DNA of 64,000 nucleotides from Paenibacillus sp. FSL K6-1330 (GTDB taxonomy: Bacteria > Bacillota > Bacilli > Paenibacillales > Paenibacillaceae). The notes under the pieces are model-generated. The model was not told where the DNA came from. It made no database searches and saw nothing but the letters and a program-made list of their open reading frames with translations. The stretch lies in contig NZ_CP150269.1 in assembly GCF_037976825.1 (NCBI RefSeq), forward strand, positions 2,183,501 to 2,247,500, given 5' to 3'. A program made the translations under genes and the position numbers. This document shows, one piece after another, positions 51,282-61,036 of this stretch (positions within the stretch are counted from its first letter, which is position 1; every line of letters begins with the position of its first letter).

Positions 51282-51770
51282 ATGTCAGGCTCTAACCAAA
51301 AGCCTAAGTCTGATATCACCACAATGAGCTCAGGGGAATATCAGGCGATTGCCAAAAAGCATGAACCTCCCCGCCCCATACTTAAAAATTGCCTGCGTGC
51401 GTTTTTGGTGGGAGGTCTCATCTGTTTGATCGGCCAATGCATTCAGAAGTTTTTTATGTCCGTATTCGACATGAGCACCACCGAAGCGAGCAATCCGACG
51501 GTAGCCGTGCTGATTATACTCTCCGTCATTCTGACCAGCTTCGGCGTGTATGACAAAATCGCGCAATGGGCGGGAGCAGGCAGCGCCGTGCCGGTTACGG
51601 GGTTTGCGAATTCCATGTGCTCCGCAGCGCTCGAGCACCGCGCGGAGGGTTTGGTACTGGGGGTCGGGGCCAGCATGTTTAAGCTGGCAGGATCAGTCAT
51701 TGTATTTGGTACCGTCGCTGCGTTTATCATCGGTATCATTTACGCTATTTTTGGCATCGAGGGGAGGTAA
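51282..51770 (+). CDS. spoVAC: Stage V sporulation protein AC
   Basis: 162 aa. Polar N-terminus (~1-38), then membrane segments: GGLICLIGQCIQKFF, VAVLIILSVILTSFGVYD and GSVIVFGTVAAFIIGIIYAI. Motifs AGAGSAVPVTGFANSMCSAALEHR are conserved in SpoVAC, a mechanosensitive channel part of the dipicolinic acid (DPA) transport machinery in the spore inner membrane. AAAGCGGAGGTG precedes ATG 51282. First gene of the spoVAC-AD-AE operon. Confidence 0.95.
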   Translation: MSGSNQKPKSDITTMSSGEYQAIAKKHEPPRPILKNCLRAFLVGGLICLIGQCIQKFFMSVFDMSTTEASNPTVAVLIILSVILTSFGVYDKIAQWAGAGSAVPVTGFANSMCSAALEHRAEGLVLGVGASMFKLAGSVIVFGTVAAFIIGIIYAIFGIEGR

Positions 51771-51776
51771 CGAGAG

Positions 51777-52790
51777 ATGAAGGTGATCGGCCAAACCTGG
51801 CAGTTCGAGAACAAACCCGTCATTATCGGCACGGGGACGATTGTAGGACCTGAGGAAGGCGAAGGGCCACTCGCCGATGATTTCGACTATGTCTACGACA
51901 ATATTGAGATCAACGAAAAAACATGGGAAAAGGCGGAGCGAAAACTGCTGGAGGATGCTTCAAGTAAGGCGGTCGAAAAGGCTGGCATCAAGGAAGACCA
52001 GCTGCAGTTTTTTGTGGGCGGGGACTTGATGAACCAGATCATCAGCAGTTCCTTTGCTGCAAGACAGTTGGGTGTGCCTTACATCGGCGTATTCGGTGCC
52101 TGCTCTACTTCAATGGAGAGCCTCGCGGTGGCCTCCATGCTCGTGGATTCAGGAGGTGCCAAGTATGTCATGGCCGGTACTGCAAGCCATAACTGTACGG
52201 TCGAGAAGCAGTTTCGTTATCCTACGGAGTACGGATCGCAGAAACCGCCGTATGCACAGTATACGATAACGGGAGCAGGCTGCTCCGTCATTTCGGACAA
52301 GGGAGACGGTCCTGCTGTCACGTATGCCACTATTGGCAAGGTGGTCGATCTGGGCATCAAGGACCCGTTCAATATGGGGACGGCGATGGCTCCGGCAGCA
52401 GCCGATACAATAACCAAGCACTTTAAAGACACAGGCCGGCAAGCGAAGGATTATGACCTGATCGTGACCGGTGACCTGGCCTCGGTTGGACTTCCGATCG
52501 CTAAGGATCTCTTGAAACAGAATAATGTCATCATGGACGGCACGGTATTTGCCGATTGCGGCTTAATGATCTACGACATGGAAAAGCAGAAATACGTCAA
52601 TGCAGGGGGCAGCGGCTGCGGCTGCTCGGCTGTTGTCACTTATGGCCATATTTTGAAACGGATGCTTAAAGGCGAATTGAAAAAGGTGCTGGTCGTTGCT
52701 ACCGGAGCCTTGCTGTCGCCTCTTTCTTACCAGCAGGGTGAGAGCATTCCGTGCATCGCTCACGCTGTAGCTTTAGAGATGGGAGGATAA
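51777..52790 (+). CDS. spoVAD: Stage V sporulation protein AD
   Basis: 337 aa, thiolase-like fold without the catalytic cysteine chemistry. FVGGDLMNQIISSSFAARQL, GVFGACSTSMESLAVASMLV and GGSGCGCSAVVTYGHILKRM are typical of SpoVAD, which binds Ca-DPA at the spore inner membrane during DPA uptake. Six bases after spoVAC, with AGGTAACGAGAG as ribosome site. Confidence 0.96.
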   Translation: MKVIGQTWQFENKPVIIGTGTIVGPEEGEGPLADDFDYVYDNIEINEKTWEKAERKLLEDASSKAVEKAGIKEDQLQFFVGGDLMNQIISSSFAARQLGVPYIGVFGACSTSMESLAVASMLVDSGGAKYVMAGTASHNCTVEKQFRYPTEYGSQKPPYAQYTITGAGCSVISDKGDGPAVTYATIGKVVDLGIKDPFNMGTAMAPAAADTITKHFKDTGRQAKDYDLIVTGDLASVGLPIAKDLLKQNNVIMDGTVFADCGLMIYDMEKQKYVNAGGSGCGCSAVVTYGHILKRMLKGELKKVLVVATGALLSPLSYQQGESIPCIAHAVALEMGG

Positions 52791-52794
52791 CGCA

Positions 52795-53145
52795 ATGCAG
52801 TTTTTATGGGCGTTTATTATTGGCGGTCTGATTTGCGTCATTGGGCAAATTATGATGGACGTTATTAAATTGACACCGGCACATACGATGAGTACGTTAG
52901 TGGTCGCCGGAGCCATCGCCGACGGGTTCGGATTGTATGAGCCGCTGGTCAAATTCGCGGGAGCGGGAGCCTCGGTGCCGATCACCAGCTTTGGTAATTC
53001 GCTTGTGCACGGCGCCTTGACGGAGCTGGGGAGGGACGGCTGGATCGGGGTCGTGACAGGGATATTCGAAGTCACCAGTGCAGGGATATCCTCGGCCATC
53101 ATTTTCTCGTTCCTGGCCGCTCTGTTTGTTCGTCCGAAGGGATAA
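52795..53145 (+). CDS. spoVAE: Stage V sporulation protein AE (AEb type)
   Basis: 116 aa, four hydrophobic stretches (FLWAFIIGGLICVIGQIMMD, TLVVAGAIADGFGLYEPLV, AGAGASVPITSFGNSLVHGAL, AIIFSFLAALFV). Homologous to SpoVAC and part of the same DPA channel. GGGAGGATAAC at the end of spoVAD serves as ribosome site for ATG 52795. A terminator follows. Confidence 0.94.
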   Translation: MQFLWAFIIGGLICVIGQIMMDVIKLTPAHTMSTLVVAGAIADGFGLYEPLVKFAGAGASVPITSFGNSLVHGALTELGRDGWIGVVTGIFEVTSAGISSAIIFSFLAALFVRPKG

Positions 53146-53165
53146 AACTAAAATCATCAAGAAGG

Positions 53166-53196
53166 AGAGACCCAGGCATCATGCCGGGGTCTTTTC
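53166..53196 (+). terminator. Terminator of spoVA operon
   Basis: AGACCCAGGCAT pairs with ATGCCGGGGTCT and is followed by TTTT. Confidence 0.75.
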
Positions 53197-53318
53197 CTGT
53201 TTATAGGGACGATAGAAGGTGAATAGGCAAAATATCTCTTCGAATGTACTCCGGGACCTCGATCATGTACAATAGTACTAAAATAAGTATTTATTCCCTT
53301 ACAGGAGGTTAGTCATAC

Positions 53319-54275
53319 ATGCCCGTAAGCCAAGAATCCATGAAAATCATTACCTCGGTGCGAACCAATCTGGAGTCGTGCCTATTAGGCAAAGAATTTG
53401 AGATCCAATTGCTCCTTACGGCGCTGCTCGCTGGCGGACATGTACTGATCGAGGATGTGCCCGGCACAGGAAAGACCCAACTGATCAAAGCATTAGCGAA
53501 ATCCATGCAGGGAGACTACCGCCGCATTCAGTGTAACCCGGATATTCTCCCGAGTGATATAACGGGTGTTTCGGTATTCCACCCGAGAGACGAAATGTTT
53601 TACTTCCGTCCTGGCCCAGTCATGACCAACATTTTGCTGGCGGATGAAATCAATCGAGCGACAACCAAGACGCAATCGGCCCTGCTTGAGGTAATGGAGG
53701 AGCGCAGCGTAACAGTGGATGGAGCTACCCACGAACTTCCGCATCCCTTCATGCTGTGCGCGACCCAGAACCCGATCGATTTTGAAGGCACCTATATGCT
53801 CCCGGAAGCACAGCTGGACCGGTTTATGCTGAAGCTGAGCCTGGGTTACCCTGATGCTGCCACGGAGAAGCAGTTGATGTACCGTTCGCGGGACGGACAA
53901 CTGGCGGACAAGCTTCAGCCGGTGACGCATATGGATACCATTTCGGCTATTCAACGTGAGATTCGCGAGGTATTCATCGGTGACCCCGTCGCCGATTACT
54001 TGCTGAATATTACCCGGTCGACCCGCGAGCACCCTTCCGTTATGCTGGGCGCAAGTCCCCGGGCAACGCTGTCATTCATGAATGCTGTTAAAGCTTATGC
54101 CTTCTTGCAAGAGAGGGATTACGTTCTGCCAGATGATGTGAAGACGCTGGCTCCATACGTACTTTCGCACCGGATCATGCTGCGTCCGGAAGCCAGGCTC
54201 GACAATGCGAGTCCCGAATCGGTGCTCGAGTTTATACTGCGTCAGGTCAAAGTGCCTGTTCAGATGGGGAGATAG
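53319..54275 (+). CDS. MoxR-family AAA ATPase
   Basis: 318 aa. Walker A EDVPGTGKTQLIKAL, Walker B LLADEINRATTKTQ, and sensor region MLCATQNPIDFEGTYMLPEA. MoxR ATPases act as chaperones with a von Willebrand-like or DUF58 partner. ACAGGAGGTTAG precedes ATG 53319. It is first of a three-gene operon with DUF58 and transglutaminase proteins. Confidence 0.93.
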   Translation: MPVSQESMKIITSVRTNLESCLLGKEFEIQLLLTALLAGGHVLIEDVPGTGKTQLIKALAKSMQGDYRRIQCNPDILPSDITGVSVFHPRDEMFYFRPGPVMTNILLADEINRATTKTQSALLEVMEERSVTVDGATHELPHPFMLCATQNPIDFEGTYMLPEAQLDRFMLKLSLGYPDAATEKQLMYRSRDGQLADKLQPVTHMDTISAIQREIREVFIGDPVADYLLNITRSTREHPSVMLGASPRATLSFMNAVKAYAFLQERDYVLPDDVKTLAPYVLSHRIMLRPEARLDNASPESVLEFILRQVKVPVQMGR

Positions 54276-54277
54276 GC

Positions 54278-55525
54278 ATGCGCCGCGCTGTTTCGTTATT
54301 TTTGAATGGCATGCAGCCGTCTAGACTGGCAGCGGTATTGGCGGTATGGTGCCTGTGTCTTTTGTATGTATTATTTCAGGGGGGCAAAACCTCGCTCATG
54401 CTTTTCTCCATGGTCAGCCTTCTGACGATCTATTTGATCGGTGCAGGCTTTGGTGGGGTCAATCGTGTGAAAGCCCAGCGAAGAGTGCTGGGACGATCGG
54501 AGCAAGAAGGAGAACTTCTTCACGCCGGTGAACAGGTTCGCGTGAAGCTGGAGGTCCATGTTCCGGGATTGCTTCCGATGCCCTATATGATCGTGCGTGA
54601 AGTATTGCAAAGGCACAACGGCGACTCCTGGTCTTTTGAAGATAGCGTCATTCCGAACCTCCGCGGAGCGGGCAAACTTGTATTTCAGACCCCTCCGCTT
54701 GAACGGGGGCGGTACGCTTTTTCAAAGACGGAATGTATTAGCGAGGATATTTTCGGATTAATGGAGCACAAGGGACGGATTGAAGTTCAGACCGATTTCC
54801 GCGTCCTGCCAAGAACTATATATATTCCTAAATGGCAGCGAAACATACGGAATTCAAGATTGGGCGGTACGCATACCACGGTTTCGGCTTCAAGACGGGA
54901 AACAACGCAGATCAACGGAGTTCGCGATTATGTATATGGCGACCGGATCTCCCGGATTCACTGGAATGCAACGGCGAAGACGGGCTCGTGGAAGTCGAAG
55001 GAATTTGAGCATGAATCGTTTCCCAGAACGATGATCGTGCTGGACTGCACTGCTGACGGATATGATCATGCCCAGCAATTCGAGCTCGCCGTATCGGCCG
55101 CCGCATCGCTGATCGAGTATGGGGCCAAGGAGCATGCGGGTACAGGCTTGTTCACGGCTACCCGAGAAGCTCAAATTTTCGCTCCCGCCGATCACGCCGG
55201 AGAGCGGATGCGCATGATTCAGCATTTGGTTGACGTGGATTATAACCGCAAAACCAAATTGATTGCTTCCCTGGAGAAATCCTATCGCCATTTTCCAAAA
55301 GGAGCCCTGTTCCTGCTGATCAGCCCGATGAGCGGCAAGGACGCTTCAGAGATCATGCGCTGGGTAGAAACCAGGGGAATGAACCCTTGCTTCTTGCAAA
55401 TAAACAATTCCAATGAAACGAAAAAACGCGATGAATCCATATCGCTTCTGCAATCCCGGGGGATTTCAAGCTATTCGGTTTCTTCCCTTGATGAGCTTCC
55501 GGCTGCGCTGGGAGGTGGTGCATGA
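54278..55525 (+). CDS. DUF58 domain protein
   Basis: 415 aa. Two membrane segments near the N-terminus (~16-36 and ~40-60). The DUF58 domain holds VRDYVYGDRISRIHWNATAK and a vWA-like part with IVLDCTADGYDHAQQFELAV. It starts 2 bp after the MoxR gene and is its likely substrate or partner. Together they probably mature or support the membrane transglutaminase encoded next. Confidence 0.9.
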   Translation: MRRAVSLFLNGMQPSRLAAVLAVWCLCLLYVLFQGGKTSLMLFSMVSLLTIYLIGAGFGGVNRVKAQRRVLGRSEQEGELLHAGEQVRVKLEVHVPGLLPMPYMIVREVLQRHNGDSWSFEDSVIPNLRGAGKLVFQTPPLERGRYAFSKTECISEDIFGLMEHKGRIEVQTDFRVLPRTIYIPKWQRNIRNSRLGGTHTTVSASRRETTQINGVRDYVYGDRISRIHWNATAKTGSWKSKEFEHESFPRTMIVLDCTADGYDHAQQFELAVSAAASLIEYGAKEHAGTGLFTATREAQIFAPADHAGERMRMIQHLVDVDYNRKTKLIASLEKSYRHFPKGALFLLISPMSGKDASEIMRWVETRGMNPCFLQINNSNETKKRDESISLLQSRGISSYSVSSLDELPAALGGGA

Positions 55526-57762
55526 TGAAGTTATGGCTGGACAAACTATCTACTACCTTCTTTAGTACCTTAACGATGCTATGGATCTGGGTCATCGGGA
55601 TGCAGTGGGTCTCCTTTACGGAGACGATATGGCTCTCGGAAACGACAGCCATGGTTATCGCAGCATTAACCATTACGGCGGTTACCGAAGCGCTGCTGCC
55701 GATCAAGCAAGGTTACCGGGTGCTTATCCAGTTTGTTTTGATCTTGTATTGCGTGTACAGTTTGCTGAAAACTTACGGTAATCCGGTTCCCGCCTTCGGA
55801 GGTGAAGGCGTTCTGACCGAGGAAATCATGTATCTTTTTCCTTATTTGTGGTTTGCTATCGCCGCATGGGCCGCTTTCCTGTTCCTTACGCGGTGGGCCA
55901 AAACCAAGGGGCGCGTGCTTTTTGCAGTCGGGATCAACGTCATCGGTTTTGCCGTGCTGGATTCCTTTACGAAAATCGTGCTGTGGGATGAGATCGCCTG
56001 GGTGGTCGGAGCAGGGATGGGCTGGCTCGTATCCAGCCATTTTAACCGGTTCCGCAGGCGTTTTCCGCAGGGTTGGGTCAATTTATCGAAATATCCGTTT
56101 AAGATTATCGCCAACATTCTGGTCATCTTCTCTTTGATCATTGTGGCCGGCGTGAATATGCCACATGTGAAGCCGACATTAACCGATCCTTACACGGCGT
56201 GGAGAGAGTGGAACGGAGTGCCGTTATCCGGCAGCAGTACAACCGGGACCGGAACCCTTATCGAGTCACCGTCTGAAAGCATGTCCGGGTATGGACGAGA
56301 GGATAATGACCTTGGCGGAGGTTTTAATTTTGACTATTCACCGGTGATGTCGATTACCTCGGATGAACGCAGCTATTGGCGAGGGGAGACCAGAGCCGTA
56401 TACTCGGGAACTGGTTGGGCGGACGGAGCCAGCAGCCGGCGTTCCGGTACGGGCGTGGGCATCGGTGAGGAATTGCCGGGAGAAGCCAGCGCATCCGTAC
56501 CTACCAAAACGCTGGAGCAATCGGTAACGATGCTGAATGATACGGTGTATCCGGTATTGTTCGGTGCCTACACCGTTCGTCAGTTGGAGAATTTGGATGA
56601 GGATATCGATCCGGATCGGCTCAGCTGGGTGACCGAAGGCGCGGAGATGCATCTGGACGACGTTCGTAATGCGGACTACCCGAAGAGTTATACCTTAACG
56701 TCGCAAGTGCCGGTGATTCCAATCGATGAGCTGAGCACCAGGACTTATGATGAACTATATTCCAGCTCGATTGACGATGCTTATATCCAGATGCCGAGAA
56801 ACTTTCCTGACCGCGTTTCCGATCTGGCCGAAGAAATTACCGCGGACGGAGATACGCCGTATGAGAAGGTCATGCTCTTGCAACAATATTTAACGAGCAA
56901 CTTTACTTATACCAACACGCCGGATCTTACGCGCAAGAAGAGCGATGATTTTGTGGATGCGTTTCTGTTTGAAATCCAGGAAGGGTATTGTGATTATTTC
57001 TCTACATCCTTGGTGATGATGACACGGTCGCTGGATATCCCCGCGCGCTGGGTCAAAGGCTACGCGCCGGGAAGAATGACGGCTTCGGAGTACGTTCCGG
57101 CCGATGGTCAGACCACGATTGAGCCCGGAAACTATACCGTTACGAATGCTGACGCTCATTCCTGGGTTGAAGTATACTTCGGTGAGTACGGCTGGGTTCC
57201 GATTGAAGCGACACCGGGCTTCAGCATGCCGATTTTGACGGCCGACACAGACGCTAAGCCTGTCATTGAGGAAGAAGTTGAAGAAGAAGAGAAGGCAGAG
57301 GACAAGGCTACGCCAGCCGCAGCCTCTGATCATCAGCAACCTGTCTGGGTTAAAGTTGTTGTCACGGCAGCCGTGGTTGTTATCGTATTGTGGATTCTGT
57401 ACATCGTGTGGAGAATGCGCATCAGCCTGCGTTTTGCCGGGGCACGCATTCGGGCGGGCAAGCCGCTGACGGCAGCGGATAAAGTCATTGCCGAAACCGA
57501 ACGATGGATTCGTTCCGTGCAGCGCCGAGGCTTAGTGAGGCAGGAACATGAAACTCTCCGTGAATCGGTTGGCCGCTGGGTTAGTGCACACCCTGAGCTG
57601 GGAGCGGAGCTGAGACCGCTGCTGCAGCAATTTGAAGCGGCTCGGTACAGTCCGGCTGAAGTGAAGGAGGAGCAGTGGCGCTCAGTCCAACATGATGCTC
57701 AGAAGCTGAAGAAGTCCATCAAGAAGGTCCGCATTGTATCCGAGAAACGTCTATCAACCTAA
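55522..57762 (+). CDS. Membrane-bound transglutaminase-like protein
   Basis: 746 aa. Start ATG 55522 overlaps the DUF58 stop in ATGA; ATG 55525 is adjacent. Several membrane segments at ~15-225, an extracytoplasmic domain with the transglutaminase core (QEGYCDYFSTSLVMMTRSLD with Cys, then DAHSWVEVYFGEYGWVPIEA with His), a Glu/Lys-rich segment and a last membrane helix (VVVTAAVVVIVLWILYIVW) followed by a charged cytoplasmic tail with a DUF4129-like pattern. Such MoxR-DUF58-TGase operons are widespread, but the substrate is unknown. Confidence 0.92.
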   Translation: MMKLWLDKLSTTFFSTLTMLWIWVIGMQWVSFTETIWLSETTAMVIAALTITAVTEALLPIKQGYRVLIQFVLILYCVYSLLKTYGNPVPAFGGEGVLTEEIMYLFPYLWFAIAAWAAFLFLTRWAKTKGRVLFAVGINVIGFAVLDSFTKIVLWDEIAWVVGAGMGWLVSSHFNRFRRRFPQGWVNLSKYPFKIIANILVIFSLIIVAGVNMPHVKPTLTDPYTAWREWNGVPLSGSSTTGTGTLIESPSESMSGYGREDNDLGGGFNFDYSPVMSITSDERSYWRGETRAVYSGTGWADGASSRRSGTGVGIGEELPGEASASVPTKTLEQSVTMLNDTVYPVLFGAYTVRQLENLDEDIDPDRLSWVTEGAEMHLDDVRNADYPKSYTLTSQVPVIPIDELSTRTYDELYSSSIDDAYIQMPRNFPDRVSDLAEEITADGDTPYEKVMLLQQYLTSNFTYTNTPDLTRKKSDDFVDAFLFEIQEGYCDYFSTSLVMMTRSLDIPARWVKGYAPGRMTASEYVPADGQTTIEPGNYTVTNADAHSWVEVYFGEYGWVPIEATPGFSMPILTADTDAKPVIEEEVEEEEKAEDKATPAAASDHQQPVWVKVVVTAAVVVIVLWILYIVWRMRISLRFAGARIRAGKPLTAADKVIAETERWIRSVQRRGLVRQEHETLRESVGRWVSAHPELGAELRPLLQQFEAARYSPAEVKEEQWRSVQHDAQKLKKSIKKVRIVSEKRLST

Positions 57763-57849
57763 TCCAAGAAGACAGATTCGCGTGATGGGTGGTTGTGTTG
57801 CGTGTATCAGGATAACTCGATATGAATACGTTCTGATATCCGGTCATTT

Positions 57850-57894
57850 CAAGACCGCCCGGTCTGCTTCCAATTAGCCGCCGGGTGGTCTTTT
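57850..57894 (+). terminator. Terminator of MoxR-DUF58-TGase operon
   Basis: AAGACCGCCCGG and CCGGGTGGTCTT form the stem, followed by TT; it lies about 90 bases after the stop codon. Confidence 0.75.
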
Positions 57895-57946
57895 GCTAGT
57901 AAAGTCAGCGGTGCGGTATAAGGGAAGAAAAAGGCTCGTGATTATT

Positions 57947-57975
57947 TTTACTAAGGAACCGGAATATGGTATAGT
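57947..57975 (+). promoter_or_regulatory. Promoter of yqeG-yqeH cluster
   Basis: TTTACT (57947-57952), 17-base spacer and TATAGT (57970-57975) with a TGG just before it (near-extended -10), about 25 bases before the yqeG start. It should drive the whole cluster. Confidence 0.55.
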
Positions 57976-58002
57976 TTTTCGTATGAAATTGAGGTGACGA
58001 AC

Positions 58003-58533
58003 TTGTTTGAAATGTTAATTCCAAAGCTCCGTGTCAATACGGTTTTTGATATTAACCTAGAGGAATTATATGAGCAGGGGTATCGGGGGATCATTACCGA
58101 TTTGGATAATACTCTTGTAGGGGCGAAGGCACCGGTTGCCACGCCGGAACTGGTCGTTTGGTTCAAAAGGGTGAAGGAGATCGGTTTCCAGCTCATCATC
58201 GTCTCCAATAACCAGTTGGAACGCGTGTCTAAATTTGCGACGCCGCTGGATATCCAGTATGTGCATGAAGCCCGCAAACCAAGCAATACCCCGTTTCGCA
58301 AAGCGATGAAGATGATGGAGCTTACGCCGGAGAAAACGGTAGTTGTCGGCGACCAGATGCTGACCGACGTGTATGGCGGGAATCGGCTGGGTCTGTACAC
58401 GGTACTGGTTATGCCCATCGCCATCAACGATGAGGGATGGTTTACGCGCCTGGTCAATCGCCGGGTGGAGCGCATCGCATTGACCCGTTTGCGCAAAAAA
58501 GGATTATGGATGGAGGAGGAACCGAAATCATGA
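58003..58533 (+). CDS. yqeG: HAD-IIIA phosphatase YqeG
   Basis: 176 aa. TDLDNTLVGAK is HAD motif I (nucleophile Asp), IIVSNNQ motif II, and KPSNTPFRKAMKMM plus VVVGDQMLTDVYGGNRLG motifs III and IV. GAGGTGA is best spaced from TTG 58003; GTG 57994 is the other candidate. First of the yqe cluster, which encodes ribosome-assembly and NAD genes; YqeG's substrate is unknown. Confidence 0.93.
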   Translation: MFEMLIPKLRVNTVFDINLEELYEQGYRGIITDLDNTLVGAKAPVATPELVVWFKRVKEIGFQLIIVSNNQLERVSKFATPLDIQYVHEARKPSNTPFRKAMKMMELTPEKTVVVGDQMLTDVYGGNRLGLYTVLVMPIAINDEGWFTRLVNRRVERIALTRLRKKGLWMEEEPKS

Positions 58534-59657
58534 CGTTGCCTACTGGCGGAGAAGACATCAAGAAGTGCAGCGGCTGCGGCATACAGCTTCAGAGTGTAGC
58601 ACAGGACAAGCCGGGCTATTTGCCGGAGAAGGCTTGGGACCGTGACCCGGTTATTTGCCAGCGCTGTTTCCGGATAAAGAATTATAATGAAGCGTCCTCG
58701 GTTGCCGTAGACCAGGATGAGTTTTTACGGTTGCTGGGACAGATCGGCGGCAAGAACGCGCTTGTCATTCATATCGTGGATCTCTTCGATTTTGAAGGCA
58801 GCCTTATTTCGGGGCTGCAGCGGTTTGTCGGCAACAACCCGGTTATTCTGGCCGTTAACAAGACGGATCTTCTGCCGAAGGTCACCAATTGGAACAAGGT
58901 TCTCAATTGGGTACAGAAGCAGTGCAAGGAGCATGGTCTGAGAACCGAAGACATCGTGCTCTGCAGCGCGAAGAAGAATCAAGGCTTTGAGCGGTTGCTG
59001 GAGACGGTAGCGCATTACCGAGGCGACCGGGACGTCTACGTGGTTGGCGCCACGAATGTGGGTAAATCCAGCTTGATCAATCGCCTGATCCGCGACTACA
59101 GCGATTTAGATCAGGAGCTGACCGTTTCCCGTTATCCGGGAACAACGCTGGATATGGTCAATATTCCACTGGACGACGGCCGGTATATTATTGATACGCC
59201 GGGCATCGTGTACCCTTGGCGCTACAGCGAGCTTGTGAGCCGTGAGGATTTGGGGACGGTTATGCCGGAAAATCCGCTGAAGCCGATGGTTTATCAGTTG
59301 AACGAAGGGCAGACGCTATTCTTCGGAGGTTTCGGCCGTTTTGATTTTCTCCAAGGAGAGCACCAATCCTTTACTTGCTTTATTAGCGGTAGATTAGGGA
59401 TTCATCGGACCAAACTGGAGCGAGCGGATTCGTTATTTGCTGAGCATGCCGGAGAGCTGCTCTCACCGCCGACCAAAGAACGGATTGAAGAACTACCGGA
59501 ATGGACAAGACATGAAATCCGTATTCCTAAGGGAACCCGCCAAGACGTGTTTATCTCAGGGCTCGGCTGGATCAAGATCAATGGTGAACAGGGAGCGCTC
59601 GTTGCGGTTCATGTCCCTAAAGGAATCAAAGTTCTGTCGCGTCCATCCTTGATATAA
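58530..59657 (+). CDS. yqeH: Circularly permuted GTPase YqeH
   Basis: 375 aa from ATG 58530, which overlaps the yqeG stop (ATGA) and has GGAGGAGG upstream. N-terminal zinc finger: CSGCGIQLQ and CQRCFRIKNYNE. Permuted G-motif order: NKTDLLP (G4) before GATNVGKSSLINRL (G1) and DTPGIVYPW (G3). YqeH binds the 30S subunit and is needed for its assembly in B. subtilis. Confidence 0.95.
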   Translation: MTLPTGGEDIKKCSGCGIQLQSVAQDKPGYLPEKAWDRDPVICQRCFRIKNYNEASSVAVDQDEFLRLLGQIGGKNALVIHIVDLFDFEGSLISGLQRFVGNNPVILAVNKTDLLPKVTNWNKVLNWVQKQCKEHGLRTEDIVLCSAKKNQGFERLLETVAHYRGDRDVYVVGATNVGKSSLINRLIRDYSDLDQELTVSRYPGTTLDMVNIPLDDGRYIIDTPGIVYPWRYSELVSREDLGTVMPENPLKPMVYQLNEGQTLFFGGFGRFDFLQGEHQSFTCFISGRLGIHRTKLERADSLFAEHAGELLSPPTKERIEELPEWTRHEIRIPKGTRQDVFISGLGWIKINGEQGALVAVHVPKGIKVLSRPSLI

Positions 59658-59712
59658 TTGATGAATCGCTCTGGTATACCGTCCGGTTTATCATGGGGGA
59701 GATAGGGGAGAA

Positions 59713-60567
59713 ATGAAAGTGAATCCAATGATCGAGCGTGATTATTTGCTCCTTGGCGTAATGGGGGACCCGATCGGTCACTCGAAATCACCGGCCATGC
59801 ATCATGCGGCGATCACCGTCCTGGGATTGTCAGGGGCCTATGTGCCTCTTCATATACGTCCGGAAGGGCTTAGTGACGCCATCCAGGCTGTCAAAGCGCT
59901 GGGATTCCGGGGGGTGAACGTAACGATCCCGCACAAGGTGGAGGTTATGAAGTATCTGGATGTCGTCGATGAAGGGGCGCGGCGCATCGGTGCCGTGAAT
60001 ACCATCGTCAACGACAATGGCCAATTGACGGGTTATAATACGGATGGGATCGGATATGTTCGTTCATTAAAGGATGAAGCCTGTCCCGATCTTAAGGGGA
60101 AGCGCATCGTCGTCATCGGCGCTGGCGGAGCGGCCAGGGGGATCATCTATGCCCTTACCGGAGAAGGGCCTGAGAAGATATCCATTGTGAACCGGACATC
60201 CGCCAAAGCGCTTGCGTTGGCCGAGGAGTGGAGCTCGCTTGCCGACTTGAGGGGATACGGAGAGGATCATGCCAGAGAGGCGTTGTCGGATGCCGATGTT
60301 GTGATCAACACCACTTCGGTGGGCATGTTTCCCCGGGTTTCCGAGCTTCCCATTCCAATGGAGTATATACCGGAAGGGATCGTTGTCAGCGATCTGATCT
60401 ATAATCCGTTGAAGACCGAGCTGTTACGGGTAAGTGAGCTTCGGCAATGCACGGTGCATGGCGGACTTGGGATGTTCATCAACCAAGGGGCGTATGCATT
60501 CGAGTATTGGACAGGTCTGACGGCGCCTGTACAGGCGATGAAGGAAGCCGTTCTGACCAGCTTCTAA
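59713..60567 (+). CDS. aroE: Shikimate dehydrogenase
   Basis: 284 aa, NADPH-dependent reduction of 3-dehydroshikimate in the aromatic pathway. GDPIGHSKSPAMHHAA is the shikimate-binding start, NVTIPHKVEVM holds the catalytic Lys, YNTDGIGYVRSL follows, and VVIGAGGAARGIIYAL is the cofactor loop. GGGGGAGATAGGGG precedes ATG 59713. Standard position between yqeH and yhbY. Confidence 0.95.
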   Translation: MKVNPMIERDYLLLGVMGDPIGHSKSPAMHHAAITVLGLSGAYVPLHIRPEGLSDAIQAVKALGFRGVNVTIPHKVEVMKYLDVVDEGARRIGAVNTIVNDNGQLTGYNTDGIGYVRSLKDEACPDLKGKRIVVIGAGGAARGIIYALTGEGPEKISIVNRTSAKALALAEEWSSLADLRGYGEDHAREALSDADVVINTTSVGMFPRVSELPIPMEYIPEGIVVSDLIYNPLKTELLRVSELRQCTVHGGLGMFINQGAYAFEYWTGLTAPVQAMKEAVLTSF

Positions 60568-60678
60568 GTCGAGGTTTAATATCTTGTTTATTGATTAATG
60601 CTTATGCAAAAGCTACAATATAGCTTTCGATAAGCAGCAAGCTTTAATAATTGAATATTTAAGGAGTAATGACCAAGC

Positions 60679-60969
60679 ATGTTAACAGGAAAGCAAAAAC
60701 GACATTTACGTTCGCTTGCGCATCATCTGGATCCGCTGTTCCAGGTAGGCAAGGGAGGCAGCAACGAGCATCTGATCCGGCATATTTCCGAGGCGATTGA
60801 GAAACGGGAACTCATGAAAGTATCCGTTCTCAACAATTGTCTTGAAGACCCGCGCGAAATCGCCGAGGAGCTTGCTGAAGGTGCCGGAGCCGAACTGGTA
60901 CAGGTTATCGGCAAGACGATTGTGCTTTATAAAGAATCGAAAGACCACAAAACCATCGAATTGCCGTAA
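60679..60969 (+). CDS. yhbY: CRM-domain RNA-binding protein YhbY
   Basis: 96 aa, a single CRM domain: LTGKQKRHLRSLAHHLDPLF, then VGKGGSNEHLIRHISEAIEK (GxxG loop), and IGKTIVLYKES. It binds pre-50S ribosomal particles. AAGGAG stands upstream of ATG 60679. Preceded by about 110 bp of AT-rich, possibly promoter-bearing sequence. Confidence 0.95.
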   Translation: MLTGKQKRHLRSLAHHLDPLFQVGKGGSNEHLIRHISEAIEKRELMKVSVLNNCLEDPREIAEELAEGAGAELVQVIGKTIVLYKESKDHKTIELP

Positions 60970-61036
60970 GGGAGCCCTAATAGCTCCAGTTTTATCGGAT
61001 ATAGAATAACTCTCTTATTAGGGGAGGTGAACCCGA